Shown: piece by piece, positions 1 to 8,001 of the stretch | Position numbering within the stretch: the first letter of the stretch is position 1 | Layout: every line of letters starts with the position of its first letter | Source of the DNA: an uncultured bacterium | Lineage (GTDB): Bacteria > Bdellovibrionota_C > UBA2361 > CALJRW01 | Length of the DNA: 61,450 nucleotides | Assembly: GCA_937976335.1 (NCBI GenBank) | Contig: CALJRW010000045.1 | Span: 1-61,450 of the forward strand | Reading direction: 5' to 3' | Translations under genes and position numbers: made by a program | Notes under the pieces: generated by a model | Databases searched by the model: none | What the model saw: the letters and a program-made list of their open reading frames with translations, nothing else | What the model was told of the DNA's origin: nothing

Positions 1-48
1 GTCTCTTTAACTTAAACCATTGGTTTGATTCTTGAAATCTTCTCTCTA

Positions 49-459
49 TTAAGCTCGTTGTAAAATCTTGTTGTTCTTCCATTCTTCTTTTCTAACATAG
101 TTTTTCCGCTCTGTATCTATAGGTTTTGCGCAGGTCTTAACGTATTCTTTGCCACTTACAACACAGAGTGCTTTCTTAAGAAAAAACTGCGAATAACCAA
201 ATTGAGTAAGAATTACTAATAAAAAAAAGGTAGAAATAGCAATTATCCAGCGAGATGTTTTTCTTAAATAATTACGAATAGAATAAATTACTATCAAACA
301 AAATACCCCAACCAGTAAAGTACTTAAACTTGAAGAATAAAGTATCTTAGTAGGCTCGCTCTCCCAAGCCTCTTTCGAACAAGATAAGGCCAAAGCATTT
401 TGCATCTGAAATACAAGTAGAAATAAAAAAAATAATATAGAATAAAAATTGCGAAACAT
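49..459 (-). CDS. Small membrane/periplasmic protein, third gene of dsbD operon
   Basis: A 136-residue protein of no family I recognise. It opens with a hydrophobic signal-like segment (about residues 5-25, ending in ALALSC), and two further hydrophobic stretches (about 45-62 and 70-95) look like membrane helices. The C-terminal 40 residues are charged and contain a CVVSGKEYVKTC cysteine pair. It lies 30 bp downstream of the redoxin gene on the same strand, so it is probably the last gene of the dsbD-redoxin operon. A role in periplasmic thiol chemistry is inferred only from position and the cysteines. No clear Shine-Dalgarno precedes the ATG. Confidence 0.6.
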   Translation of the reverse strand: MFRNFYSILFFLFLLVFQMQNALALSCSKEAWESEPTKILYSSSLSTLLVGVFCLIVIYSIRNYLRKTSRWIIAISTFFLLVILTQFGYSQFFLKKALCVVSGKEYVKTCAKPIDTERKNYVRKEEWKNNKILQRA

Positions 460-489
460 TAATAAAAACTAATAATTTTTAAACAGCTT

Positions 490-1095
490 TTAATACTTAA
501 CTGAACACCCATACGGCGAAGTCAAAGCTTCCTCTACTTCTTTCCCTAAAAGCAAACTATCAACTGCATTTTTAACATAATTCGTAGCACCTTCTATATC
601 TGCACTTTTAGTAGAAGAAACACTATCAATTGCACCCATATATGCAAGTAATCCGTTTTGATCGATAACAAACATATGTGGTGTTGTTTTTGCTTCAAAA
701 AGCTTACCTAACTCACCTTTGTCATCTAAAATAAAATGATCGGGCATTGCTTTTCTTTTCTCTATTTCAGAATTTACTTCTTTAGGATTTAAAAAACCTT
801 GCTTGCCCTGAGCTGAAGAGTTAACTGAAATCCAGATAACATTATCATCCTTTTTATAGGCAGTTTGTAGCTTTTGCATATTCTCTGAATTATAATGTTT
901 TTTAACAAAAGGACATTCATAGTTAGTCCACTCTAAAACTACTATTTTCCCCTTTAAATTTGAGTTAGAAATTTCAACTCCATTAATATCAGTAATACTA
1001 AATTTAGGTGCAGGTGAATTTAAAAGTGGCGCTGCAACTACTACATTAGAAAAAATAAGAAAGAAAAACAGCAAAGATAAGATTTTTGTTTTCAT
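490..1095 (-). CDS. Secreted thioredoxin-fold redoxin (AhpC/TSA-like)
   Basis: A 201-residue exported protein with a signal peptide (about 1-22). The thioredoxin-like fold is seen as PAPKFSITDINGVEIS, then KGKIVVLEWTNYECPFVKKHY with one cysteine (C61) where a peroxiredoxin or CxxC redoxin has its catalytic site, then TTPHMFVID carrying the cis-proline. The second active-site Cys position is Val, so a 1-Cys peroxidase-like or mixed-disulfide chemistry is more likely than a classical oxidase. It sits 33 bp downstream of dsbD, behind a good GGAG ribosome site 6 nt before the ATG, so DsbD is its likely electron donor. The family assignment is firm; the substrate is unknown. Confidence 0.85.
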   Translation of the reverse strand: MKTKILSLLFFFLIFSNVVVAAPLLNSPAPKFSITDINGVEISNSNLKGKIVVLEWTNYECPFVKKHYNSENMQKLQTAYKKDDNVIWISVNSSAQGKQGFLNPKEVNSEIEKRKAMPDHFILDDKGELGKLFEAKTTPHMFVIDQNGLLAYMGAIDSVSSTKSADIEGATNYVKNAVDSLLLGKEVEEALTSPYGCSVKY

Positions 1096-1128
1096 TTAAT
1101 TCTCCAAAAGTTAACAAAATATAAATAT

Positions 1129-3186
1129 TTATTTTCTAAACTCTCTCAAAACAATACCTGGTGTTAAGATAGAGGGCAATAAAATAGGGTCATTATTAGG
1201 TTTATAAATAACATTTAAGGGAACGCTACTTCTCCCTAGTTTTTCTAAAGAATTTGTAATTTCAGGATCTCTATTTGTCCAATCTGCTCGCAAAAGCTTC
1301 ACATCATTTTTTCTTAAATAGTCCCTAAACTCTTTAGAACTAAAAATAACTTTTTTGTTAACTTTACATGTGATACACCAACTAGCCGTATAATCTACAA
1401 ACACTATTTTACCTTGCTCGGCCATTTTTTCTGGCAAACCAGGCTCAAAGTTTTGCCATTCAAAACCATGAGTATTAATTTGTTCAAGATTAGGATTTTT
1501 AAAAATAGTAATTAAGAAATATGAAAGTAAAATTAATGCTACTAATAGAAAAACTTTTAAAGAATTACCAATCTTTTTATCTTTAAAATACCAAACAAAG
1601 AATGAAATAATAAGCATTATCCCTAAAACTAATATTATATGCGACACATTAGTTTGCTTACCTAGCACTGACAAAAGCCAAAGACTTGTAGCAAACAAAG
1701 GAAATGACATGAATTGCTTAAACCTATTTAACCAATTACCAGACTTAGGAAGAAAAGTGAGCGCATTGGGAAAAAGAGAAAGTAAAACATAAGGTATAGC
1801 AACTCCAAGACCTAAAAAAGTAAATATTAAAAAAGCTTTAAATGGACTCAAAACTAAGGCGAAGCCTAGAGCATAACCCATAAATGGAGCAGTGCATGGA
1901 GTTGCAGCAATTGTTGTTAAGAAACCACTACCAAAAGAACCTAATAAACCAGATTTTTTTGCAGCTAAGCTTTCTAATTTTCCTAAACTTCCACCAAAAC
2001 TTATCCCTTCTATAAAATAAAGTCCCAGAAAGAAAAAAAGAATACTTAAAAAGGCTACAATAATGGGTTGTTGTAAGTGAAATCCCCAACCTACTGCTTC
2101 TCCAGTATATCTTAAAAGAAGTAACACAGCGACAAGTAGCCACATAGAAATAATTATCCCCAAAGAATAACTAAAAGCATGACGTAACCTTGAAGAATTC
2201 TCCTTCTTCTCTTCTTCAATAAAACCAAGAATTTTTATTGCAAGTACTGGGAAAACACATGGCATAATATTTAAAATAATTCCTCCTAAAAATGCCATTA
2301 AGCAAATATATAAAAAAGAAACTTTTTTATTAGAAGATGTATCACTAGCAATGAGCTGATTTTCGCCAAATTTTAATGTTGTTTTAAAAGATTTAACTTT
2401 ACCATCAGCATGTCTAACCACTAACTCTCCAGGCAAATCTTTTTTTAATTCAGCAGGCCCTGGCTTAATTGATAAAGTAAGGCTCTCTTTTTTTATCTCA
2501 TAGACTTGCTCTTCACTTGCGCTAAGAAAATTTCTTTTTTCAGGATAGAAATAAATTGAGAAATTCTCATATAATAATTCTTCTTTAGAAAAAATAGAAT
2601 TAAGTGGAAAAAATTCCGCAATGAGATTTTTAGCTTTAACATTAACTTTTGCAGAAACAACTTTATCAACAGCATAAACTCCATCTTTAAAAGCATAGCT
2701 ATTTTCTTTAATTATTTTTGGATTTAAATTTATAAAAATATCTTTTTTTAGAGTAGCACTTTGTGGAATACAAATTTCTTCGCAAGCCAACCATTCTAAA
2801 CCGAGCTCTAGAGGAATTATTGTAGATTTAAAATTGTCATCAACTTTTAATTTTGTTAGAAAAATTACTTCTTCATTGTAGCCATAGTTCACTAAAAACT
2901 TATACTTTATTCTTTCTGGAGGAGGCCATTTAATCTGACTCAAAGATACAAGTGACGGAGTTTTCCATTTAAACTCAGGAGGAAGGCCAGAGTCACCAGG
3001 ATTTTTCCAATAAATATGCCAATTCTTTGCAAGCTTAAAAACAATTGCAAGTTCAACCTCCCCACCTGGCCGAACTCCTTCTTTCTCTTGCAGTAGAGAG
3101 ATTTCAACTTCTGTATTCTTGTAATCTGCCTCAGCGAGACAAAAAAAAGGAGTAAAAAATATAAGAAAAATAAAAAATCTATTCAT
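1129..3186 (-). CDS. dsbD: Protein-disulfide reductase, DsbD/ScsB family
   Basis: A 685-residue inner-membrane electron carrier moving reducing power from cytoplasmic thioredoxin to periplasmic thiol proteins. After a signal peptide, an N-terminal ScsB/DsbD-alpha domain carries the CEEIC cysteine pair (about residues 134-138). From about residue 290 there is a multi-helix DsbD-beta membrane domain with the two conserved cysteine motifs MPCVFP and TPCTAP. The C-terminal thioredoxin domain has WCITC near residue 601. All three redox centres are present. It is longer than E. coli DsbD (565 residues), as in ScsB-type members. First gene of the operon with the redoxin. There is no Shine-Dalgarno, but a TAAATT hexamer (3193-3198) ends 6 nt before the ATG. 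Confidence 0.93.
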   Translation of the reverse strand: MNRFFIFLIFFTPFFCLAEADYKNTEVEISLLQEKEGVRPGGEVELAIVFKLAKNWHIYWKNPGDSGLPPEFKWKTPSLVSLSQIKWPPPERIKYKFLVNYGYNEEVIFLTKLKVDDNFKSTIIPLELGLEWLACEEICIPQSATLKKDIFINLNPKIIKENSYAFKDGVYAVDKVVSAKVNVKAKNLIAEFFPLNSIFSKEELLYENFSIYFYPEKRNFLSASEEQVYEIKKESLTLSIKPGPAELKKDLPGELVVRHADGKVKSFKTTLKFGENQLIASDTSSNKKVSFLYICLMAFLGGIILNIMPCVFPVLAIKILGFIEEEKKENSSRLRHAFSYSLGIIISMWLLVAVLLLLRYTGEAVGWGFHLQQPIIVAFLSILFFFLGLYFIEGISFGGSLGKLESLAAKKSGLLGSFGSGFLTTIAATPCTAPFMGYALGFALVLSPFKAFLIFTFLGLGVAIPYVLLSLFPNALTFLPKSGNWLNRFKQFMSFPLFATSLWLLSVLGKQTNVSHIILVLGIMLIISFFVWYFKDKKIGNSLKVFLLVALILLSYFLITIFKNPNLEQINTHGFEWQNFEPGLPEKMAEQGKIVFVDYTASWCITCKVNKKVIFSSKEFRDYLRKNDVKLLRADWTNRDPEITNSLEKLGRSSVPLNVIYKPNNDPILLPSILTPGIVLREFRK

Positions 3187-3261
3187 TTGAGTAATTTATA
3201 CCTAAGCATTCAAGTTGCCCAATCTCTTAGCTTTATATAACAGTAATAGAATAAGCAATAT

Positions 3262-3443
3262 ATAGAAAATCCAAAAAGTAATTTCTGAAAAAGAGCCTTT
3301 TGAATCTTGTAAGCGTTCAGGTTGTTCAAGGTCGAGGCTTTTAAGTATTTGAAAAACGGAGGCGTGCTACTGCACGTTAGGTATTTTCAAATACTTAAAA
3401 ATGAAGAGATTGGGCGACCTGAACGCTTACTGAATCTTACTAT
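3262..3443. repeat. Family-1 palindromic repeat, interrupted by a MITE
   Basis: Bases 3262-3308 followed by 3439-3443 form a hairpin-type repeat closely resembling those at 26280-26330 and 38894-38940 (core tccaaaaag ... cttttgga type arms, with a shared attttccgaa-like middle). It is split by the 122-bp palindrome at 3309-3430 plus one copy of an 8-bp duplication. Deleting 3309-3438 restores a continuous hairpin ending in actat. Confidence 0.6.
3309..3430. mobile_element. 122-bp palindromic MITE with 8-bp target-site duplication
   Basis: The element is an extended palindrome. The terminal inverted repeats gtaagcgttcaggttg (3309-3324) and cgacctgaacgcttac (3415-3430) match at 15 of 16 positions. 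The inner arms ttttaagtatttgaaaa (3339-3355) and its complement (3384-3400) are perfect, and the core cgtgc/gcacg (3363-3376) closes the hairpin. All three pairs are centred on the same point, 3369.5. The 8-mer tgaatctt abuts both ends (3301-3308 and 3431-3438), as expected of a target duplication. It encodes nothing and would need a transposase elsewhere. A degenerate relative lies at 21175-21226. Confidence 0.75.
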
Positions 3444-3606
3444 TAGGTAAATAAGGCCTTAGAATTTATACTTTTTTCTCGAGACTAACTCTACTTTTCA
3501 ATAGGCTCCTTATTCATTTTATACCTTTGACGAAAAACTTCTGTAACTTACTCATTTAATTTGTAATAATTACATCTAGTAAATCTAGTGAATATATATA
3601 AAACTT

Positions 3607-3840
3607 TTGAAGATGGATATGAAGAAAATAAAAAAGATGATAGTTAAAATTCTAGAGCACCCTGAAGCAGATGAAGGACTGCATCTAAGGAACTTTATTA
3701 ACCTACATGAAGAAGACGAAAGACCAGGAATTGATGCAAGCGAAAAAGATGTCTTAACTGCTCTTAGAGAACTTATTAATGAAGGAATTGTTATTGCTGG
3801 GAATATGGAAACTGAAACTATTTATGAGCTAGCTGATTAA
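3607..3840 (+). CDS. Small acidic/helical protein, possibly winged-helix-like
   Basis: A 77-residue cytoplasmic protein with no signal or membrane segment. The pattern (lysine-rich N-terminus, helix with KMIVKILEHPEADEG, then EKDVLTALRELINEGIVIAGNMETETIYELAD) resembles a small winged-helix unit in which a recognition-like helix precedes a beta wing, but no family is recognised. The first possible start is TTG (3607); ATG at 3613 or 3619 is equally plausible because there is no convincing ribosome site. It is followed after 17 bp by a small membrane protein on the same strand. Confidence 0.55.
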   Translation: MKMDMKKIKKMIVKILEHPEADEGLHLRNFINLHEEDERPGIDASEKDVLTALRELINEGIVIAGNMETETIYELAD

Positions 3841-3857
3841 TTATTTCGGCGCTCCCT

Positions 3858-4211
3858 ATGATGAAATGGTTAAAAAAACATAAAAGGCCTGAGGGTGCGA
3901 GAAAATGTTCAAGATGCAAGGATACTGGACTTCGCTGGGGTTGGTGGACAATTCTAGTTACCTATCCTTTAAGTATTTTATACGATCTTGTCATTTGGTT
4001 ATTTTTTATTGCGGCGGCAATTTTCTTTTTTATTGCCGCGCTTAATTGGGATTCAATTAGTTTTCAATCAATTATGTATGCGGCTGCCACTATAACATTA
4101 ATAGTCATTGGATCTATTCTTATATGGCTTGTGCCACTATGGATGTTTCCTAAGTGTTTTGATTGTACAGGGAAAGGGTACAAAGAAGGGGAACGAGAAG
4201 AAGATAGTTAG
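3858..4211 (+). CDS. Small two-helix membrane protein with two CxxC knuckles
   Basis: A 117-residue protein. An N-terminal CSRC-KDTG motif and a C-terminal CFDCTGKG motif flank two strongly hydrophobic segments (about residues 28-62 and 68-93). The CxxCxGxG style matches DnaJ-type zinc knuckles, so the two halves probably form one cytoplasmic zinc site at the membrane with both ends inside. Function unknown. Probably cotranscribed with the 77-residue gene upstream. Confidence 0.65.
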   Translation: MMKWLKKHKRPEGARKCSRCKDTGLRWGWWTILVTYPLSILYDLVIWLFFIAAAIFFFIAALNWDSISFQSIMYAAATITLIVIGSILIWLVPLWMFPKCFDCTGKGYKEGEREEDS

Positions 4212-4233
4212 GCAAAAAGAAAGCTTGCACGAC

Positions 4234-4455
4234 CTATTTAACAGGAATAAAAATAGCTCCATAAACCATTAATAAACCCAAAATTACTAAAATTGCCGGC
4301 AAAAAAAGATTCTTAATAGCGAAAGCTCCTTTACCCACTCTTCTAGAAAGATTTGATGCATTTACATCATCAGGTTTCTTACCTTTTAATGCCAAATAGA
4401 TGCTCCCACCACCCATAGCTATCAAAAACAATCCCATTAGTGCCATTTTAAACAT
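4234..4455 (-). CDS. Small two-TM membrane protein
   Basis: A 73-residue protein with two hydrophobic helices (about 3-24 and 48-70) joined by a charged loop containing DDVNASNLSRRVGKG. No family recognised. The evidence that it is real is its promoter: an extended -10 (TGA-TATAAT, 4463-4471 on the minus strand) ends 7 nt before the ATG, giving an essentially leaderless mRNA. It converges on the preceding plus-strand gene with a 22-bp gap. Confidence 0.5.
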   Translation of the reverse strand: MFKMALMGLFLIAMGGGSIYLALKGKKPDDVNASNLSRRVGKGAFAIKNLFLPAILVILGLLMVYGAIFIPVK

Positions 4456-4462
4456 ATCTTAA

Positions 4463-4471
4463 ATTATATCA
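4463..4471 (-). promoter_or_regulatory. Extended -10 promoter element
   Basis: TGATATAAT read on the minus strand, 7 nt before the ATG at 4455. Matches the TGnTATAAT extended -10 consensus; predicts transcription starting at or 1 nt before the start codon. Confidence 0.5.
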
Positions 4472-4597
4472 GATATTTAGCGCTTTTAGAAAGCACTTTT
4501 TTTTGAAACTTTTAGATCTTTATATACATCTTAATAACATATGAGTTTTCTAGTGAATCAAAATCAATAGAATTTTAGATACTTTATTTGGATTTTT

Positions 4598-5287
4598 ATG
4601 GCATCAAACATAGGAAGATACTTACAAGAACACTACACTCTTTCAAAGAGTAGATACAGCCTTGTAAGTCCAGGCAAGTATAATGAAAACTTAAACGTTG
4701 GTGACGTCTTGCTTTCAAAATCTGGCAATGCTCGATTAATTCTAGATATTAATGACAATAACTCTGATGAAAAAGTTGTTTTTTTAACTAAACTTACAAA
4801 TCAAAAACTACAAATTGAACAAGCACTACTTGAAAAAGTTAAAGCTTCTAGACTAAAAGCAATAGTTAGAGATTCAAAATATGATACAATTGGAGCTTGC
4901 CCTAAAGTTACTAAAAATTTGTCAAAACATTCTACCGTACTACATAATATCGAAGTAATGATGGGATTAAATCCTCTAGGAATTTCTCTATCTAGCAGTG
5001 TCGTGGCTAAGGGTTCACAGGCAGAACTAGCAGATATTACTATGTATGTTGATCAAGTTACTGGGAAAATTTCAAATTTTAATGATAGCCCTTATTCTGA
5101 CTCTGAAATATTAGTGGGACTTTTAATCAATGCAAGAAACTTACCAAGTTTTGACTACATCAAGTCAGCTGCTTTTATGAATAACACTTCCGACTTAGTT
5201 AAAAAAAGTATTATCTTTGCTAGCATCTTTGCTAATTCTGTTCAGAATGCAATCAATTTTCATGATTTGAAGAGTACTGTTGGGTAG
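4598..5287 (+). CDS. Hypothetical cytoplasmic protein, 229 aa
   Basis: No family recognised. There is no signal peptide or membrane segment. The first 80 residues (NVGDVLLSKSGNARLILDIND, KVVFLTKLTNQKLQIEQ) look like a small beta-rich domain, and the remainder is mixed alpha/beta with SILVGLLINARNLPSFDY-like hydrophobic helices. It lies alone between a minus-strand small gene and proS, with about 75 bp to proS, so it may be transcribed separately. Codon use is like that of the neighbours. Confidence 0.6.
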   Translation: MASNIGRYLQEHYTLSKSRYSLVSPGKYNENLNVGDVLLSKSGNARLILDINDNNSDEKVVFLTKLTNQKLQIEQALLEKVKASRLKAIVRDSKYDTIGACPKVTKNLSKHSTVLHNIEVMMGLNPLGISLSSSVVAKGSQAELADITMYVDQVTGKISNFNDSPYSDSEILVGLLINARNLPSFDYIKSAAFMNNTSDLVKKSIIFASIFANSVQNAINFHDLKSTVG

Positions 5288-5349
5288 TTAAAGATTTTTG
5301 ATACCTAATTCAAAACTCCTTTCCTATTTCAATAGATTCTATTTTAGTC

Positions 5350-5355
5350 TAGTAT
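5350..5355 (+). promoter_or_regulatory. TANNNT box 6 nt before proS
   Basis: TAGTAT ends exactly 6 nt before the proS ATG, with no Shine-Dalgarno in between; this is the spacing of a -10 element driving a leaderless mRNA. Same arrangement is seen at several other first genes in the window. Confidence 0.4.
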
Positions 5356-5361
5356 GTAAAT

Positions 5362-7092
5362 ATGCGACTTAGTAAAATTTTCACAAAAACATCAAAAGAA
5401 TCGACAGCGGATGCAAGTAGCGTTAATGCCAACTTATTAGTAAGAGGAGCATTCATAAGCAAAACGATGTCTGGAGTTTACTCTTTTCTACCTTTAGGTA
5501 TGAAAGTGCTCAGTAAATTAGAAAATATTTTAAGAGAAGAAATGGATAAAATTGGAAGTGAAGTTTTTCTACCAGCTCTTTCTCCTAAAAAAAATTGGGA
5601 ACAAACTGGTCGCTTAAATTCAGTTAGCGTTCTATTTGAAGCAAGAGGTGCAAATCAAAGTTCAAGAAAAACCAATGATACTTCTTACGTTTTAAACTCT
5701 ACCCATGAAGAAGTTGTTACGCCTCTCGTACAACAATTTGTTCAAAGCTATAGAGACTTACCAACAGCTTGCTATCAAATTCAAACAAAATTTAGAAATG
5801 AAGCCAGGCCAAAATCCGGCATTCTTAGAGGTAGAGAGTTCCGAATGAAAGATCTCTATAGTTTTCATGACTCAAAAGAATGTATGATGGATTTTTTCTT
5901 AAATAAAGCTATTCCTACTTATCAAAGTTATTTTAATAGAATTGGCTTAGGGAATAAAACTGTTGTAGCACTGGCTTCTGGAGGTGATTTTAGTACTGAA
6001 CCTTCTAGAGAATTTCAAACTTTAATTGAAAATGGTGAAGATTTATTATTTTATGATGATAGTTCTGAGACATGGTACAATAGGGAAATAGCTCCATGTC
6101 TTGCAAAGGTATGGGATAACTCTACAGAACAGGAACAAAAAAGGGTTGATGTTCTAGGCGAAGGGATAGTTGGAGTTGAAGAGCTAGCTCGGTTTTTAAA
6201 AATTGAAGTTGAACGAACTACTAAAACTCTTCTTTATTCAGTAGATAACGAAAGACTAGTAGCTGTAGCTGTAAGAGGTGAATATGAAGTTAATGAAGAA
6301 AAACTTAAAAATGTACTAAATTGCAAAACTCTTTCTCTTGCTTCAGCTGAAGAGGTAGAGAAAGTAACAAGTGCTAAAGTTGGATATGCTGGACCTATTA
6401 ATCTACCTGAAAACGTACAGATTATTTGGGATGAATCTTGCAAGAATAGAAAAAACTTTGAATGTGGAGCAAACAAAACAAATGAACACTCTATTAACGT
6501 CAATTTCGGTAGAGATCTTCCTAAGCCTGAAGAATTCTATGATGTTAAGACTGCAAGAGAAGGCGACTTAAATCCCAAAACTAGCGTAACCTACAAAACC
6601 GCTAAAGGTAGCGAGGCTGGAAATGTTTTTACTCTTTTTACTAAATTTTCTGAAGCTTTTGATTTTAAATATATCGATCAAAATGGCAAAGCGAAACCTG
6701 TTTATATGGGCTGCTATGGCATAGGAACTTCTAGAATTATGGGCATACTTGCAGAAATTTTTCATGATGAGAAAGGACTAAAGTGGCCTGCAAATATAGC
6801 ACCTGCAAAATTCTATATTGTACCTATTGGAAAACCTAGCGAACAATCTTTAGAAGAAGCAGAAAAAATTTATGCATCGCTTTCGGAGAAAAATATTGAT
6901 GCTATAATTGATGATAGAGAAGATGCATCTATTGGATTTAAGTTAAAAGATAGTGAGTTAATTGGTTGTCCATATCGAATAGTCGTTTCTAAAAAAACGC
7001 TTAAAGAAAATAGTGTCGAATTTACTGAAAGAGCGACGGGGGAAACAAAACTAGTCAAGTTAAAGGATTTAGATCAAATATTGTATAGCTAA
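5362..7092 (+). CDS. proS: Proline--tRNA ligase, bacterial type with editing insertion
   Basis: A 576-residue class II aminoacyl-tRNA synthetase charging tRNA-Pro, close to the E. coli enzyme length. Motif 1 lies in SGVYSFLPLGMKVLSKLE, motif 2 is FRNEARPKSGILRGREF, and motif 3 is GCYGIGTSRIMG. Between motifs 2 and 3 (about residues 230-400) is the INS domain that hydrolyses misacylated Ala-tRNA-Pro, as in ProS type 1. The C-terminal anticodon-binding domain follows (GKPSEQSLEEAEKIY, DDREDASIGFKLKDSELIG). It is followed after 8 bp by trhO, suggesting one operon. The start is supported by a TAGTAT box 6 nt upstream rather than a ribosome site. Confidence 0.95.
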   Translation: MRLSKIFTKTSKESTADASSVNANLLVRGAFISKTMSGVYSFLPLGMKVLSKLENILREEMDKIGSEVFLPALSPKKNWEQTGRLNSVSVLFEARGANQSSRKTNDTSYVLNSTHEEVVTPLVQQFVQSYRDLPTACYQIQTKFRNEARPKSGILRGREFRMKDLYSFHDSKECMMDFFLNKAIPTYQSYFNRIGLGNKTVVALASGGDFSTEPSREFQTLIENGEDLLFYDDSSETWYNREIAPCLAKVWDNSTEQEQKRVDVLGEGIVGVEELARFLKIEVERTTKTLLYSVDNERLVAVAVRGEYEVNEEKLKNVLNCKTLSLASAEEVEKVTSAKVGYAGPINLPENVQIIWDESCKNRKNFECGANKTNEHSINVNFGRDLPKPEEFYDVKTAREGDLNPKTSVTYKTAKGSEAGNVFTLFTKFSEAFDFKYIDQNGKAKPVYMGCYGIGTSRIMGILAEIFHDEKGLKWPANIAPAKFYIVPIGKPSEQSLEEAEKIYASLSEKNIDAIIDDREDASIGFKLKDSELIGCPYRIVVSKKTLKENSVEFTERATGETKLVKLKDLDQILYS

Positions 7093-7100
7093 TAGGCCAG

Positions 7101-7982
7101 ATGACATCTCACATTACTACTTTCTACAAATTCAACCCCCTGCTTCCTACTAGAGTCAAAAATATTAATGACGAACTTTACATATTATCAGAAAAATCAA
7201 AAATCAAAGGCTTAATAATTCTAGGACTAGAAGGAATAAACGGGACAGTTTCTTCAAATATTACAGGCATACAAGCTATTAAATCTTATTTAAGCTCTCA
7301 AAGAGAATTCAAAGATATTGAATTTAAAGATAGCACTACTATCAAGCCTGCATTCAAAAGATTTAAGATTAAAGAAAAAGACGAAATTGTAACCTTAGAA
7401 AGACCTGATATAAAACCTCATGGAAAAAACTCGCACTTAACACCAGAAGAATGGCATCAAGTTCTATCAAGCGATGAAGATTTTGCTCTAATCGATACTA
7501 GGAATTGGTACGAGTCAGATATAGGAAAATTTAAGAACGCTATTACTCCAAACACTGAACACTTTAAAGGTTTTAAGGAATATTTAGATGCTGCGCAAAT
7601 CCCAAAAGAAAAAAAAGTACTAATGTATTGCACTGGTGGTATTAGATGCGAAAAGGCTAGCATTGAAATGCAAGAAAGAGGTTATGAAAGTGTTTTTCAA
7701 TTGCAAGGTGGGATACTAAAATACTTAGAAGAGTTTAAAGACAAAGGTCATTATGAAGGAGAGTGTTTTGTGTTTGATAACAGAGTAGCAGTTGATACTC
7801 ACTTAAAACCTACAAAACTATATTCTCTTTGCCCTTTTTGTGGAAATCCTGGGGATAAAATAATTAAGTGCAAGCAATGTTCTAAAGATTCAAAGATTTG
7901 CGAAAAGTGTAGTCAGGATAAAAATAACTTTCTTTGCTCTAAAAATTGTAAATATCATTATAATCTGAATAGTATAAAGTGA
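7101..7982 (+). CDS. trhO: tRNA U34 hydroxylase, rhodanese family (TrhO/YceA)
   Basis: A 293-residue member of UPF0176/TrhO, which in E. coli hydroxylates uridine 34 on the way to cmo5U in tRNAs including tRNA-Pro. An N-terminal ferredoxin-like domain (YKFNPLLPTRVKNINDELY, GLEGINGTVSSN) is followed by a rhodanese domain with the catalytic loop MYCTGGIRCEKA (Cys near residue 177). A C-terminal Cys cluster (CPFCGNPG, CKQC, CEKC, CSKNC) probably binds zinc. The gene starts 8 bp after proS, so it is probably cotranscribed. The pairing makes sense because both proteins act on tRNA-Pro(UGG); the link is my inference. Confidence 0.92.
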   Translation: MTSHITTFYKFNPLLPTRVKNINDELYILSEKSKIKGLIILGLEGINGTVSSNITGIQAIKSYLSSQREFKDIEFKDSTTIKPAFKRFKIKEKDEIVTLERPDIKPHGKNSHLTPEEWHQVLSSDEDFALIDTRNWYESDIGKFKNAITPNTEHFKGFKEYLDAAQIPKEKKVLMYCTGGIRCEKASIEMQERGYESVFQLQGGILKYLEEFKDKGHYEGECFVFDNRVAVDTHLKPTKLYSLCPFCGNPGDKIIKCKQCSKDSKICEKCSQDKNNFLCSKNCKYHYNLNSIK

Positions 7983-8001
7983 TTTCCGATAGAAAAGTAT
8001 T

